From positions 1,054,001-1,118,000 of the forward strand of contig JAWKRG010000002.1 in NCBI GenBank assembly GCA_041389725.1: a stretch of 64,000 nucleotides of DNA. The letters run 5' to 3'. The number at the start of each line of letters is the position of its first letter. Position 1 is the stretch's first letter. Shown in pieces: positions 17,783 to 26,841 of the stretch. The translations under genes were made by a program, and so were the position numbers. Under the pieces are notes generated by a model that did not search any database, had not been told where the DNA came from, and was given only the letters and a program-made list of their open reading frames with translations. The DNA is from Polyangiaceae bacterium. GTDB lineage: Bacteria > Myxococcota_A > Polyangia > Polyangiales > Polyangiaceae.

Positions 17783-18995
17783 CGTCGCGCACCGTCGTCT
17801 CCGCGACGTCGCGTTCCTCATCGACCGTTAGACGCCCATAGGCATGCCAGCCGTCAGGGTCGATCCCTTCGGGCACCGCCGCGACGGAGACGTGCGCCAA
17901 AGCTTCGCGCGTCGCTGCCTCGATCGCGCTGCGAACGTCCCGCCCACCGGCAGCGAGAGCCCAGCGCAAGAAGCGCCAGGCGAGCTCCGCGTGCGCGGTT
18001 TCGTCCTCGGCGATGCGGGAGAGCGCGAGGCGCGTGCCCTCGTCGCGACACTGCTCGAGTTGCGCGCGGGCGAGCATCGCGGCGATGGTCTCGTTGACGG
18101 CTCCATCGCGAAGCGCGGCAGCGGCTACGTCAGCCAGGGGGCGGAAGGGCTGCATCGCCGGGAGCTCCAGGCCACCTGGGCCGAGAGGGGCCGTCGACAA
18201 ACGTGAAGCGAGAGCGAAACACAGACGCGCATGCTCCACCTCGTCGAGGGCGGCCTGCTGCGCGGCGCTCACGAGGTCGGCGGGCGCAGCGTGAGCCAAT
18301 AGCTCCAGCGTAAAGTGTGCGAAGGACGCAATGGACGCGTGCTCCATCGCGGCGTCTTCTTGCCATGCACGCGCCAGCGCTTCGCGAGTCGCAGCATCGA
18401 CGGGGATGGCGATGGCGTCGAGGGCGTCAACGCACCAGTCGTCGCGCTCGATGACGCTCGCCACGCAGACCTTACCCGAGAGCACCAACGGTCGCCCGCA
18501 GCAACCGCCCTCACAAAACACGTAGCAGCACAGCTCACCCTGGGTGGTGGGGCCAGAGATGGCGGGATTGCAGCAGTCGTTCTGCACTTCGCTGTAGGCG
18601 GGGCACTCGGTGAGTTCCACGGGTGGGTCCGGCGCGTCTCCCCCAAAGGGGCCACCGCTGTTGATCATGTCTTCGAGGTACTGCAGCGAGTAGCATTGCT
18701 CCGCGGGGGTACCGAAGTCGCAACTCGGTGCGCCAGCGCTACCACCAGTTGCGGGCACGCCACCGGTCGCGACCGTGCCGCCGGTCGCGGGCGTGCCGCC
18801 GGTTGCTGGACTTCCGCCCGAGCTGGCGCCGCCGCTGCTCGAGCTGCCGCCTAGAGCGCCACTGCCACCGCTACCGGTCGTGACGAGATCGAGAGTGCCC
18901 GAGCGCGAGCCACAGGCCGCCTGAGCCAACGCGCCAGAGGCACCCAGCGCGAGGAAGAAACGCAATCGTGCGCGGGTCAGGTCGTTCGTTTTCAT
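17694..18995 (-). CDS. Ferritin-like domain lipoprotein
   Basis: A 433-residue protein. The ATG at 18995 follows GAGGTG and begins an export signal (RARLRFFLALGASGALAQAACG, lipobox AQAAC). A linker of repeated ATGGTP-type units follows, then ~90 residues with a dozen cysteines (CCNPAISG, CCYVFCEGGCCG). The C-terminal ~230 residues form a four-helix ferritin-like fold with paired motifs: EDAAMEHASIASF, DEVEHARLC, an LEQC helix and EDETAHAELAW. These are the Glu and E-x-x-H ligands of a diiron site. The combination suggests a surface-anchored diiron protein. Oxidase, iron-binding and structural roles cannot be separated by sequence. Confidence 0.9.
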   Translation of the reverse strand: MKTNDLTRARLRFFLALGASGALAQAACGSRSGTLDLVTTGSGGSGALGGSSSSGGASSGGSPATGGTPATGGTVATGGVPATGGSAGAPSCDFGTPAEQCYSLQYLEDMINSGGPFGGDAPDPPVELTECPAYSEVQNDCCNPAISGPTTQGELCCYVFCEGGCCGRPLVLSGKVCVASVIERDDWCVDALDAIAIPVDAATREALARAWQEDAAMEHASIASFAHFTLELLAHAAPADLVSAAQQAALDEVEHARLCFALASRLSTAPLGPGGLELPAMQPFRPLADVAAAALRDGAVNETIAAMLARAQLEQCRDEGTRLALSRIAEDETAHAELAWRFLRWALAAGGRDVRSAIEAATREALAHVSVAAVPEGIDPDGWHAYGRLTVDEERDVAETTVRDVIEPCLRVLLAEPKLDEATAAPTPQTPVV

Positions 18996-19203
18996 GATCA
19001 CCTCGTCAGGAACTGGCCCGGGCTGTGCCAATCCACTCCCCAGAGCAGCCGCAGGAACGCGCCTCGGGTTCAGCAGGCTTCAAAAGTTACAGGATCCGTG
19101 CCAATCGCGCTCGGCAGCGCGCAGGAACCGGATTCTGGCTGCAACCCCCCTGGACACTGGGTCCTCCCGCGATGAGGATTCCGGACTCGACCTTGGAGCA
19201 GCC

Positions 19204-21018
19204 ATGAACGCGCCCCTGATGAATTGGGATCTCACGCCCTTCTTTCCGACCTTCGACGGTCCAGAATACAAGGCCTTCCTAACGGCACTCCAGTCCGACG
19301 TCGGACAGCTGACCGATCGAGCGCGCGCGCTGTCAGTGCTCGGGGCCGATAGTCGCGACGCTTGGGCGAAAGTCTTGACCGACTATGAGGGCCTGTCGAC
19401 GCGTCTGAGCCACGTCTGGTCCTACGTGCACGCCCTCAGCTCTTGCGACGCGAAGCACGAAGGCTACCGTCGCGAGAGCAGTCGGCTGGCGGTGCTCGGG
19501 GCTGAGATGCAGAAGCTCGCGGTGGAGCTCTTCCGCGGAGTGCGCGACGCGTCGGACGCGGAGATGGACGCGCTAGTAGCGCAGCCGGAACTCGGCAGCG
19601 CGCAGTTTTTCGTACGACGCCTGCGCGACGAAGCGCGGCTATCGATGAGCTCCGAGCTCGAGGCGCTGGCGGCCGATCTTGGCACCGATGGCATCCATGC
19701 TTGGGGGCGCCTGTACGACACGCTAGCGGGAACGTTGACCTTCGACATGCGCTGGCCCGACGGCCGATCGGAGCGCCTCAGCATGTCGCGACGGCGGTCC
19801 CTTACCAGCCACGCCGACCGCGCCGTGCGCAAAGCAGCTTTCGACGGCGGCAACCAGGCGTGGCAGCAAGTGGCCGACGTGGCGGCTGCCGCGATCAACG
19901 CCATCGCGGGCACGCGCCACACCCTCTACGCGCGACGAGGGATCGGACACTTCTTGGACGTGGCGCTGTTCGACGCGGCCATCTCCCACAAGACCTTGGA
20001 CGCCATGTTCGAGGCAGTCGAGGACAATGCCGAGGTCGCGCGACGCTTTCTGCGACTGAAGGCGAAAGCGCTCGGGGTGCCGCGCATCGGCTGGTTCGAT
20101 TTGGAAGCTCCGCTCCCTCTGAAATCGAGCCAAGAGCTGAGCTGGGACGCGGCGCAAACCATGGTCAAGGGCGCCTTCGATCGTGCCTACCCGGATTTGG
20201 GGCGCTTCTTCGAGCAAGTCTTGGGGCGCAGCTGGGTGGAGTGGGAGCCGCGCGAGGGCAAGCAACCCGGCGCGTACTGCACCAGCTCACCGCTGATCAA
20301 CGAGTCGCGCGTGTTCATGACTTTCCAAGGCGCGCTGTCGGACGTGTCCACGCTGGCCCACGAAGTGGGACACGCATTCCACAACCACGTCATGCGCGAT
20401 CTGCGCGGGATGGCGCGGCACTACCCCATGACGCTGGCCGAATCCGCGTCGACCTTCGCCGAAATGGTGTTGAGCGACGGCTTGATGGAGAACCCCGACA
20501 TCGACGACGCGGAGCGCGCCGTGCTGCTCAGTGAACAACTGGGCGACGCCACGGCGTTCTTGCTCGACATTCCCGTGCGCTTCCAGTTCGAGAAGGAGTT
20601 CTACGAACGACGCAAGCGCGAGGAGGTCGGCACCAGCGAACTATCGGCACTGATGGCCGCAACCCAGCGCCGCATCTTTGGCGACACCCTGGCCGAAGGC
20701 GAAGAAGATCCGCTGTTTTGGGCCAGCAAGCTGCACTTCTACATCTCGGGCGTCAGCTTCTACAACTTCCCCTACACCTTCGGCTACTTGCTCAGCCGCG
20801 GCATCTACGCGCAGTTCAAGGCGGAGGGCGCGAAGTTCCTCCCGCGCTACGAGGAACTCTTGCGACTGACCGGAAGCGGCATGGCTCACGAGGTTGCCAA
20901 GCAAGCCTTGGGTCGCGACCTGGAGTCCCGCGGTTTCTGGGAAGAAGGCATCCGCAGTCTGGAGCCAGCTCTGACGCGCCTGGAGTCGCTACTACCGAAG
21001 TTGGACCTCCGCAGCTGA
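19204..21018 (+). CDS. M3 family oligoendopeptidase (PepF-like)
   Basis: A 604-residue cytoplasmic zinc peptidase of the thimet/oligoendopeptidase F group, which cuts short peptides. The zinc site H386-EVGH is visible, with the downstream Glu in LAESASTFAEMV about 25 residues later, as the family requires. The C-terminal sequence FYISGVSFYNFPYTFGYLLS is also typical. The frame is open further upstream, but the ATG at 19204 begins the usual N-terminal PepF sequence (NWDLTPFFPTFDGPEYKAF). Without a signal peptide it should act in peptide turnover inside the cell. It is divergent from the ferritin-like gene and convergent with the next one. Confidence 0.95.
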   Translation: MNAPLMNWDLTPFFPTFDGPEYKAFLTALQSDVGQLTDRARALSVLGADSRDAWAKVLTDYEGLSTRLSHVWSYVHALSSCDAKHEGYRRESSRLAVLGAEMQKLAVELFRGVRDASDAEMDALVAQPELGSAQFFVRRLRDEARLSMSSELEALAADLGTDGIHAWGRLYDTLAGTLTFDMRWPDGRSERLSMSRRRSLTSHADRAVRKAAFDGGNQAWQQVADVAAAAINAIAGTRHTLYARRGIGHFLDVALFDAAISHKTLDAMFEAVEDNAEVARRFLRLKAKALGVPRIGWFDLEAPLPLKSSQELSWDAAQTMVKGAFDRAYPDLGRFFEQVLGRSWVEWEPREGKQPGAYCTSSPLINESRVFMTFQGALSDVSTLAHEVGHAFHNHVMRDLRGMARHYPMTLAESASTFAEMVLSDGLMENPDIDDAERAVLLSEQLGDATAFLLDIPVRFQFEKEFYERRKREEVGTSELSALMAATQRRIFGDTLAEGEEDPLFWASKLHFYISGVSFYNFPYTFGYLLSRGIYAQFKAEGAKFLPRYEELLRLTGSGMAHEVAKQALGRDLESRGFWEEGIRSLEPALTRLESLLPKLDLRS

Positions 21019-21063
21019 CGCAGTCGCGTGCCCCGCGGCTTCGGGTGCGTGGTTTGAACCTTT

Positions 21064-22206
21064 TCAGCGCATGAGCTGTCGGTTCAGGTAGCTGGCCACA
21101 GCGGCGCTCTCGTTGATCGTGCGCGCGCTCACCACGGGCTGGGTGCCGCGCCAACCGAAGGCGCGCAGGCTACGTGCGTCTTCGGGGGGATGTAGGACCG
21201 TCAAGTCGAAGGGCGACCCATAGCGGAGCGCGCTCGGACGGCTGGCGAAGTCGCGACCCACTTCGAGACCGCGTCGCAAGGGAGAAGCGCTGTGGCAGCT
21301 GACGCAGTCCACGTTGGCGCTGGAGCGGTGCTCAGGGTTCTCCACTCGCAGCGCGGCTTCGTAGAGGGACCACAGCGCGACGTCATCGAGAGAAGCAGCG
21401 ACTTTGCTGTCGTAGAGCGGGCTCAGATCGTCTTGTGCCCCTGCGAGTTTTGGCACGACCTGAGCCGAGAGGGCTTCGGGCGCTTCGGTGGGTTCGGTGA
21501 CGAAGCTCTGCTCACTGACCGAGGCACCCGCAATCGAGATGGGTTCGGTAACTCCGTCGCGCACGTCGACGCCGCCGAAGGTGAAGCTTTGGCCGCTCAG
21601 GTTCGTCGACATGAAGGTCACGCGCGAAAGCCGAGTCGCGCCCGCGCCATCTAGAAGCGCCGTGCGCAGAGCGTCGGCGTACGCGCCATCCAGCGTGCCT
21701 TCCACTAGCTCAGGTTGCACGGTCAGCGCTCCCGGCGCTGGCGCAGGGCGCGCCGCCACAAGCGCACGAGTCAACACGATGAAGTCTGAGACGGGCAGGT
21801 CATAGAAGAGGTGACGCGCGGCGTCCTGCGCGCGGACCTCGTTGCCGTCGGCTTCGAGGGGCTGCATCACGAGGCGGAGCTGAAAACGGCAATCAGGCGT
21901 TGGCGCGCCCACCAGAGAGGGAAAGCATGGATCGAGTCGAGCCGACACCACGCGCCAGTCGCCGCTGGCAGATGGCAACTCGTCGGCGACGTCAGCGGGC
22001 AAGAGCGGTCCGAAGCGTCCCTGGCTGTTTGGTGTGAGCAGGTCGTCCAGGTGCCCACTTTCAGGTAGGGGGAAGAGGATCGACACGTCGGCGAGACCGA
22101 GTTCACCTTCGACGAAGTCACTAGGAACCTCGCGCGCCTCGGTGTTGGAGCATGCCACGCATGCAGCGAGTGACAGCGCGCACAGCAGACCCAAAGTGGG
22201 CGTCAT
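21064..22206 (-). CDS. Lipoprotein with single c-type heme motif
   Basis: A 380-residue predicted lipoprotein. The start at 22206 (MTPTLGLLCALSLAACVACS) gives the better signal; a start six codons earlier is possible. The body has no recognised domain until CVSCH near residue 305, a CXXCH heme c attachment site followed by ASPLRRGLEVGRDFASRPSALRYG. Many myxobacterial secreted proteins carry this layout, with the heme motif near the C-terminus. No distal Met ligand can be assigned with confidence. It probably works in the periplasm or at the outer membrane in electron transfer; the partner is unknown. Confidence 0.85.
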   Translation of the reverse strand: MTPTLGLLCALSLAACVACSNTEAREVPSDFVEGELGLADVSILFPLPESGHLDDLLTPNSQGRFGPLLPADVADELPSASGDWRVVSARLDPCFPSLVGAPTPDCRFQLRLVMQPLEADGNEVRAQDAARHLFYDLPVSDFIVLTRALVAARPAPAPGALTVQPELVEGTLDGAYADALRTALLDGAGATRLSRVTFMSTNLSGQSFTFGGVDVRDGVTEPISIAGASVSEQSFVTEPTEAPEALSAQVVPKLAGAQDDLSPLYDSKVAASLDDVALWSLYEAALRVENPEHRSSANVDCVSCHSASPLRRGLEVGRDFASRPSALRYGSPFDLTVLHPPEDARSLRAFGWRGTQPVVSARTINESAAVASYLNRQLMR

Positions 22207-22397
22207 ACCCGAGGTGCGTTGCACGGTGAGTCGCGCGCATTCAGACGCAGTTCAGAATCTTCGCGAACGTGAATCCTCGTGCACGCATGCGCGTCACCGC
22301 GGGTTCGCAACCCTGAAACGCATGCGTTGAACACTTCGACGCCCAGCGGGTACGCACTCATGGCACGTCGGTTGCTGACGTGCCGCGTGGAGGTTTC

Positions 22398-23132
22398 ATG
22401 AAGTACGTACCCGGTCACCCGTCAGCGATGTTCACTGCACTTGCCTGCTACTTATCTTTTGCCAGCAGTGCCGCAGCCGAACCCATCTTCGGCAGCAACG
22501 ATCCGCCCGCGGACGGCACGCGGGATCAGGGCGGAGACCCGAGTGCGCGTCGCGCTCGCGCCGAGACGTGGCGCCCCGGCTTTGGCGCGCGCGTCGGTGG
22601 CTACGGCTTCCGCAACCAGGACGGCGGCGACATCTGGGACACCTGCCGCATGAACGGCGTTGGCGTCTTCGGCACTCTGGACTTGAACAAGTACGCCTTC
22701 GGCGAAGCGTCCTTGGACTTCTACAGCGCGACGCCCGCCACGATGGAACAGGGCCTCGACCGCACTTCGACCCACGCGCTGGTAGGCGCGGGCTTTCGCA
22801 TGGCTCCCGACTTCGTAATCACGCCACACGTGGTGCTGGGCGGCGGCGCCGAGCACACTCGCGTGGAGATGCCCGCAGGCAGCATCGATGCTCTCTATCC
22901 CATGGGCTACGTGGGGGTCGGCGCGGAGCTCAACGTCACGCGCGAACTTCGCCTCGGCTCCACCCTGCGCATGCTCGCCACCACGCGCCCCAAGTTGGTG
23001 AGCGCCGACGTCAACGGCAGCATCTATGGCTCGTCGGGCTCCCAATCCCTCACCGGCCAGGCCTCGGCGGAACCGGAGATGCAGTTCGACGTCGCAGCGC
23101 AAGCGCAGTTCTTCGTGCGCTACGCGCTATGA
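22398..23132 (+). CDS. Outer-membrane beta-barrel-like protein
   Basis: A 244-residue exported protein. The ATG at 22398 follows GGAGG with good spacing and starts a signal peptide ending near SSAAAEP. The mature part has regular amphipathic strands with Gly/aromatic turns (FGARVGGYGFRNQDGG, VGVFGTLDLNKYAFGEASLDFYSAT, YVGVGAELNVTRELRLGSTLRM) and ends QAQFFVRYAL, consistent with an 8-10 strand barrel. No family is recognised. It lies alone between oppositely oriented genes. Confidence 0.85.
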   Translation: MKYVPGHPSAMFTALACYLSFASSAAAEPIFGSNDPPADGTRDQGGDPSARRARAETWRPGFGARVGGYGFRNQDGGDIWDTCRMNGVGVFGTLDLNKYAFGEASLDFYSATPATMEQGLDRTSTHALVGAGFRMAPDFVITPHVVLGGGAEHTRVEMPAGSIDALYPMGYVGVGAELNVTRELRLGSTLRMLATTRPKLVSADVNGSIYGSSGSQSLTGQASAEPEMQFDVAAQAQFFVRYAL

Positions 23133-23188
23133 GCGACCGGACGCAGAGCAACAACATCCCAGCAGCCAGCGGGTGCCGCCACTACCGG

Positions 23189-23719
23189 CTAGTGGCCACC
23201 AGCTCTTGCGACGGCCAGGGCGACCTTCCGAATGCCTGCGCTCTTCACCACGTCCAGGATCTCCACCACGCGGCCGTAGATGACACGCGCGTCTGCGCGG
23301 ATCACCGCGCGAATATCTGGGTTCTTGGAGTACGCAGCGCGGGCCACCTCGCTCAGCTGCGTCTGATCGGCCACTTGCTTGCCATCGACGAGGATCTCAC
23401 CGGACGCGCGCAGCTCGACGCCCAGCACTGGCGCGAGGTCACCCGCATCGGACGCTCTGGGCAGCTCGAGCTCCGTCGCGCCTTTCGACGAAGCGGGCGG
23501 GCCGGGGATTTCGACCACGGGTGCGGTCGCCGATTCCTGGGTCGGTGCGGGCTGTGCGCTTGACGACATCGCGGTCGGCGACGCGGATGCCTCTCCAGAC
23601 TCCGCGGTCGGCGACGCGGACTCTGACATCGTCCCTGACGCTCCGCACGCTTCCGCCGCCAGCGTCAGCAGCATGGCCAGCAACGCTCGCCGCGACGAGA
23701 TCGGGCAGAACCGGTTCAT
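23189..23719 (-). CDS. ExbD/TolR-like domain on a predicted lipoprotein
   Basis: A 176-residue protein. The C-terminal ~85 residues match the periplasmic domain of ExbD/TolR (GVELRASGEILVDGKQVADQ, then IRAVIRADARVIYGRVVEIL and IRKVALAV). ExbD normally has an N-terminal transmembrane helix with an essential Asp that carries protons together with ExbB. Here the N-terminus is a signal sequence ending in AAEACGAS, a plausible lipobox, followed by a ~50-residue Ala/Ser/Thr linker. No ExbB or TonB gene is adjacent. It may be a periplasmic, lipid-anchored derivative that binds peptidoglycan or partners rather than a motor subunit (inference). Confidence 0.85.
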   Translation of the reverse strand: MNRFCPISSRRALLAMLLTLAAEACGASGTMSESASPTAESGEASASPTAMSSSAQPAPTQESATAPVVEIPGPPASSKGATELELPRASDAGDLAPVLGVELRASGEILVDGKQVADQTQLSEVARAAYSKNPDIRAVIRADARVIYGRVVEILDVVKSAGIRKVALAVARAGGH

Positions 23720-23749
23720 TGACAGCCCATGGGCGTGGAAACCTATCAG

Positions 23750-23823
23750 CACGCCCGGCAGGATTCGAACCTGCGACCAGTGGATTAGAAATCCACGGCT
23801 CTATCCAGCTGAGCTACGGGCGC
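23750..23823 (-). tRNA. tRNA-Arg (anticodon TCT)
   Basis: A full cloverleaf can be drawn. The acceptor GCGCCCG pairs with CGGGCGT (first pair G-U), with discriminator G. The D-stem is GCTC/GAGC, the anticodon stem GTGGA/TCCAC with loop TTTCTAA (anticodon TCT, reading AGA), and the T-arm GCAGG-TTCGAAT-CCTGC. CCA is not encoded. Confidence 0.96.
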
Positions 23824-23919
23824 GTGCGGCTCAATTTCGCCGGCCGCGGGCCTTTGTCAAGTCCAAGCTGCCGACCGCGGCGAGCGCAACCCAGTCGCCG
23901 TAGTGCTAGGTTGGCGACC

Positions 23920-24753
23920 GTGAGCAGTCCCAACGACGCGCAGCAGCACTATTGGAACGAAGTCGCGGGCCCGATCTGGGTCCAGGAGAAGGCGAGGCTC
24001 GATCGTTTTTCGGAGCCGTTCCTGTCCGCCGCCCTGCGTCGACTGGCGCTCGAGGCGGGGCAGTCGGTGCTGGACGTGGGCTGCGGCACCGGTGCGTCCA
24101 CCGCCGCCCTCGCAGAGCGGGTCGGGCCAAGTGGAAGAGTGCTCGGCGTCGACATCAGTCGCGTGATGTTGGACGCGGCGGAACGCGCGCTCGCGAGTCA
24201 CGCGAACGTGCAGCTGCGCGAAGAGGACGCCCAGACCTATCGTCCCGAGTCGTCGGTGGACTTCGTGTTCTCGCGCTTCGGTGTGATGTTCTTCGCTGAC
24301 CCGCGCGCGGCCTTCGAGAACCTCGGACAAGGGCTGCGCGAAGGAGGCCAGCTGGGGTTCCTGTGTTGGCGGGGTCGCGAGGACAACGAGTGGGCGACCT
24401 TTGCGACCGAAGCCGCGGCAGAGGTCATCGACGTGCCCACCCTCGACCCAGCCGCGCCCGGACCCTTTCGCATGGCACGCGGAGGGGCAACGGTGGAGCT
24501 GCTGATTGAAGCGGGGTTCGACGACGTCGGGGTCGAAGCGCTGGATCAGCAAGTCAGTTTCACCCTGAGTGACGCCAACGAGTTCATGACGCGGGTGGGG
24601 CCCATGGCGGCCTTTCTGCGCGAGGCCGACGAGACCACCGCCAAAGCCCTGCGCGAAGCGCTCGCGTCCGCCCTTGCACGGCGCGCTCAGGAGGGCAGCG
24701 TCACCTTTCGCGCCGGCGCTTGGTGGGTCAGCGCCACTCGCGGCGAGCTGTGA
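23920..24753 (+). CDS. Class I SAM-dependent methyltransferase
   Basis: A 277-residue methyltransferase with the SAM-binding motif I VLDVGCGTGASTAAL and the acidic residue at the end of strand 2 (VLGVDIS), then DFVFSRFGVMFF as motif IV. The GTG at 23920 starts just before family-like sequence (AQQHYWNEVAGPIWVQ), which resembles UbiE/COQ5-like methyltransferases that act on small molecules. The same frame is open upstream through the tRNA, so the longer reading is not real. Substrate unknown. It lies downstream of, and opposite to, the tRNA gene. Confidence 0.92.
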   Translation: MSSPNDAQQHYWNEVAGPIWVQEKARLDRFSEPFLSAALRRLALEAGQSVLDVGCGTGASTAALAERVGPSGRVLGVDISRVMLDAAERALASHANVQLREEDAQTYRPESSVDFVFSRFGVMFFADPRAAFENLGQGLREGGQLGFLCWRGREDNEWATFATEAAAEVIDVPTLDPAAPGPFRMARGGATVELLIEAGFDDVGVEALDQQVSFTLSDANEFMTRVGPMAAFLREADETTAKALREALASALARRAQEGSVTFRAGAWWVSATRGEL

Positions 24754-24854
24754 CGGCGCGCGACCTGTGGCGCGCGATCTCTGCTGACGCAGGTCGAGCC
24801 TCCAAGCGGTCAAATAACTCCCTGTAACCGGGGAGAACGGTAGGAACTTCCGCG

Positions 24855-24886
24855 CTCGGGTGGATCCCCGAGTGAGGAGGTATCCA
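24855..24886 (+). promoter_or_regulatory. Hairpin abutting a strong RBS
   Basis: CTCGGG (24855-24860), a 6-nt loop and CCCGAG (24867-24872) form a stem. GAGGAGG at 24874-24880 follows immediately, before the ATG at 24886. A second potential stem, CTCCC/GGGAG, lies at 24818-24835. These may modulate translation or mark a promoter-proximal leader; this is inferred from position only. Confidence 0.4.
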
Positions 24887-25293
24887 TGAGTTTCAAAATG
24901 CTAGTGCGCGCTTCTTGTGTCGTGACCGCCCTGGTTGCTGCGGCAGGCTGTTCCGCCACCGACCCCGGTGAGGACGACGCCATGGAGGCCTCGGGCGACT
25001 TCGCCGACCCCGGCGCGGCGTCCTCCGAGGATGACGAGGAAGTCGCACAGACTCAGCAGGAGCTGACTTCCTGCAAGACGTTGAAGCGCATCTACTGCGA
25101 CGGATCGCAGCCGTCGTCCCAAACCGCCTTCACAAACGTGTGCAACAACTATTGCTGGTACCGGGGATGGCCCTCGTGTGCCCACACGATGTCTCGCTGC
25201 CCAGCGGTCACTGACGGCATCATTCCGGTCACCAGGCAGGTCGGCTACGGCGGACAGTGCCGTTGCAGAACGCCGGGTAGTGGAGTGCAGTGA
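24886..25293 (+). CDS. Small secreted Cys-rich protein with acidic pro-region
   Basis: A 135-residue protein with a very strong ribosome site. The signal ends in a lipobox (VAAAGCSA). Next comes a ~35-residue acidic, unstructured stretch ending in TQQELT, a segment seen between signal and mature part in other myxobacterial exported proteins (recollection, not a search). The last ~75 residues hold eight cysteines (SCK, YC, VCNNYC, SC, RC, QCRC), enough for four disulfides, as in small stable effector or toxin-like domains. No family was recognised. It stands alone, convergent with the regulator gene. A secreted peptide function is possible but unproven. Confidence 0.85.
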   Translation: MSFKMLVRASCVVTALVAAAGCSATDPGEDDAMEASGDFADPGAASSEDDEEVAQTQQELTSCKTLKRIYCDGSQPSSQTAFTNVCNNYCWYRGWPSCAHTMSRCPAVTDGIIPVTRQVGYGGQCRCRTPGSGVQ

Positions 25294-25317
25294 GAGCCTC
25301 GTGCAGCCTGCGCCCGC

Positions 25318-26697
25318 TCAAGCAGTGAAGAAGCTCACGGTGGGATCGAGACGAACGCCGCGGGGCCCCGTTTGGACGAGCGAGCCGAGCCCCGCGGCTC
25401 GTAGACGCGACACGAGCACCTTCGTCCGGTTGCTTCGCGCGGAAGCGAGCATTCGCTCCCGAGGCCAAAGCTCGTCGCCGAGGGACTCGCGCGAAATCCA
25501 CGCGCCCGGCGAAGCCTGACGGCGTTCGAGAAGGCACTGCAGCAGCGCTCTGAGCATGGGGCCTCGGACTTCCACGCTGTCTTCTCCGACTCGAAGCCGG
25601 CCGAGGTCCCCTTCCACTCGAACCGCTGGGGAAGGCGGTCGCGCGCCGCTTCGCCGGGACATGCGGCGGAGGGATGACATCGCCGAGCGATAGAGCGCGG
25701 AGGACTCCACGAGCGGGCGTCCATCGGGCCCGCGACACGATCGCGCCAGCTCCGCTGTGCGCCTGGGCTCGACCCCGTCGAGCTGACTTCGACGCAGCGC
25801 GAGGACGGCCTCGACTGCCGCCGATGAAGCGCGCGCCGATACAAAAGTGCTCGCTATCGCAGCCGCACCTTCGAGGTCCCCGTCGAGCTGGTCGCATAGC
25901 GCCATTCCCACCGCACTCGCGAGCTTGTTGTCGTCGTCACCGCTGGCCTCGAACCAGCGCTGCGCCGAGCGGAACGCAACCGACGCGCGGCCGAACACCC
26001 CCTCCCTGAGCCACAGCTCTCCTTCCCAGTACCCGAGGTGACCGAGCAGGTTGGCGTCCCCTACCAGGTGGCCGAGCCGACTCGCAGACTCGTAGTCTTC
26101 GCGGGCGCCGGCGAGGTCACCGTCGAAGTGACGTAGGCGCCCCCGTGAGAACAGCCCGTAGGCAAGCAACGGCGAGGTATCGGCCGCCGACTCCAGCAGC
26201 AGGGCGGTCCATTCACGCGCGGCATCGAGATGACCCAGGTCCAAGTAGCACTGCGCGATTCCGCACGAGATTCGATCGCGGTCCAGGCTCAACCCGAGCA
26301 TGTCGTAGTCGGCCCAAGCATCCTTGGCTGCGCGAAGCGCTTCCTGGGGTCGCTGTTCGTGATATCGCGCCTGCGCTTCGCAGTCGCGGACGACAGCGCG
26401 TGCGCGCGTGTCGTCGATTCCCGCGCATGTCTTCAGCGCAACCGAGAGTCCGTCTGCCGGCTGTCCCAACTGACTGCGCTTCGCTGCAGCGCGCGCGCAA
26501 CCCTCTGCAAAAAGGCTCGCATCGCCTTCCGCCGTCGCAGCCTCAGCGGCCCTGACGAAGCTCGACAGCGCTCCGGGAAGATCGCCAACGAGGGACCGGT
26601 CACGCCCAAGCCGCATGAGCGCGGCAGCTCCTCGGATGTCCTCGAGCGGCGTCGCACATTGAGCTGGTGTTTCGTAGCGGACAGTGTTCGCGACCAT
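25318..26697 (-). CDS. TPR-containing regulator with C-terminal winged helix
   Basis: A 459-residue cytoplasmic protein. The ATG at 26697 starts the helical-repeat part; the frame is open upstream, but that extension runs over the GntR gene and has poor composition. Most of the protein is paired helices of the TPR type (LPGALSSFVRAAEAATAEGD, RPQEALRAAKDAWADYDMLG). The C-terminal ~95 residues look like an OmpR/SARP-type winged helix (WISRESLGDELWPRERM; SNRTKVLVSRLRAAGLGSLV). This is the reverse of the usual SARP order, with the DNA-binding domain last. The target is unknown. It is divergent from the GntR gene. Confidence 0.85.
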   Translation of the reverse strand: MVANTVRYETPAQCATPLEDIRGAAALMRLGRDRSLVGDLPGALSSFVRAAEAATAEGDASLFAEGCARAAAKRSQLGQPADGLSVALKTCAGIDDTRARAVVRDCEAQARYHEQRPQEALRAAKDAWADYDMLGLSLDRDRISCGIAQCYLDLGHLDAAREWTALLLESAADTSPLLAYGLFSRGRLRHFDGDLAGAREDYESASRLGHLVGDANLLGHLGYWEGELWLREGVFGRASVAFRSAQRWFEASGDDDNKLASAVGMALCDQLDGDLEGAAAIASTFVSARASSAAVEAVLALRRSQLDGVEPRRTAELARSCRGPDGRPLVESSALYRSAMSSLRRMSRRSGARPPSPAVRVEGDLGRLRVGEDSVEVRGPMLRALLQCLLERRQASPGAWISRESLGDELWPRERMLASARSNRTKVLVSRLRAAGLGSLVQTGPRGVRLDPTVSFFTA

Positions 26698-26841
26698 CTC
26701 GGCAAGGAGTATAGCGACCGCGCGTAGTACTCGCGCGTCGGCGCACGAGCTGTAGGGTGATGCGCTAGCGTCGAGATGGGAGACGCTTCGGAACTCTCCT
26801 CGCGGCCGAGCCGAAAACGCGTTCGCGGTTCGAACTCCCCC
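26698..26841. repeat. Divergent intergenic region with one GACGCTTCGGAA repeat
   Basis: One copy of the dispersed repeat core starts at 26782, with a GC-rich tail that folds less well than the others. The rest is non-coding and must contain the regulator promoter, which was not recognised. Confidence 0.55.
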
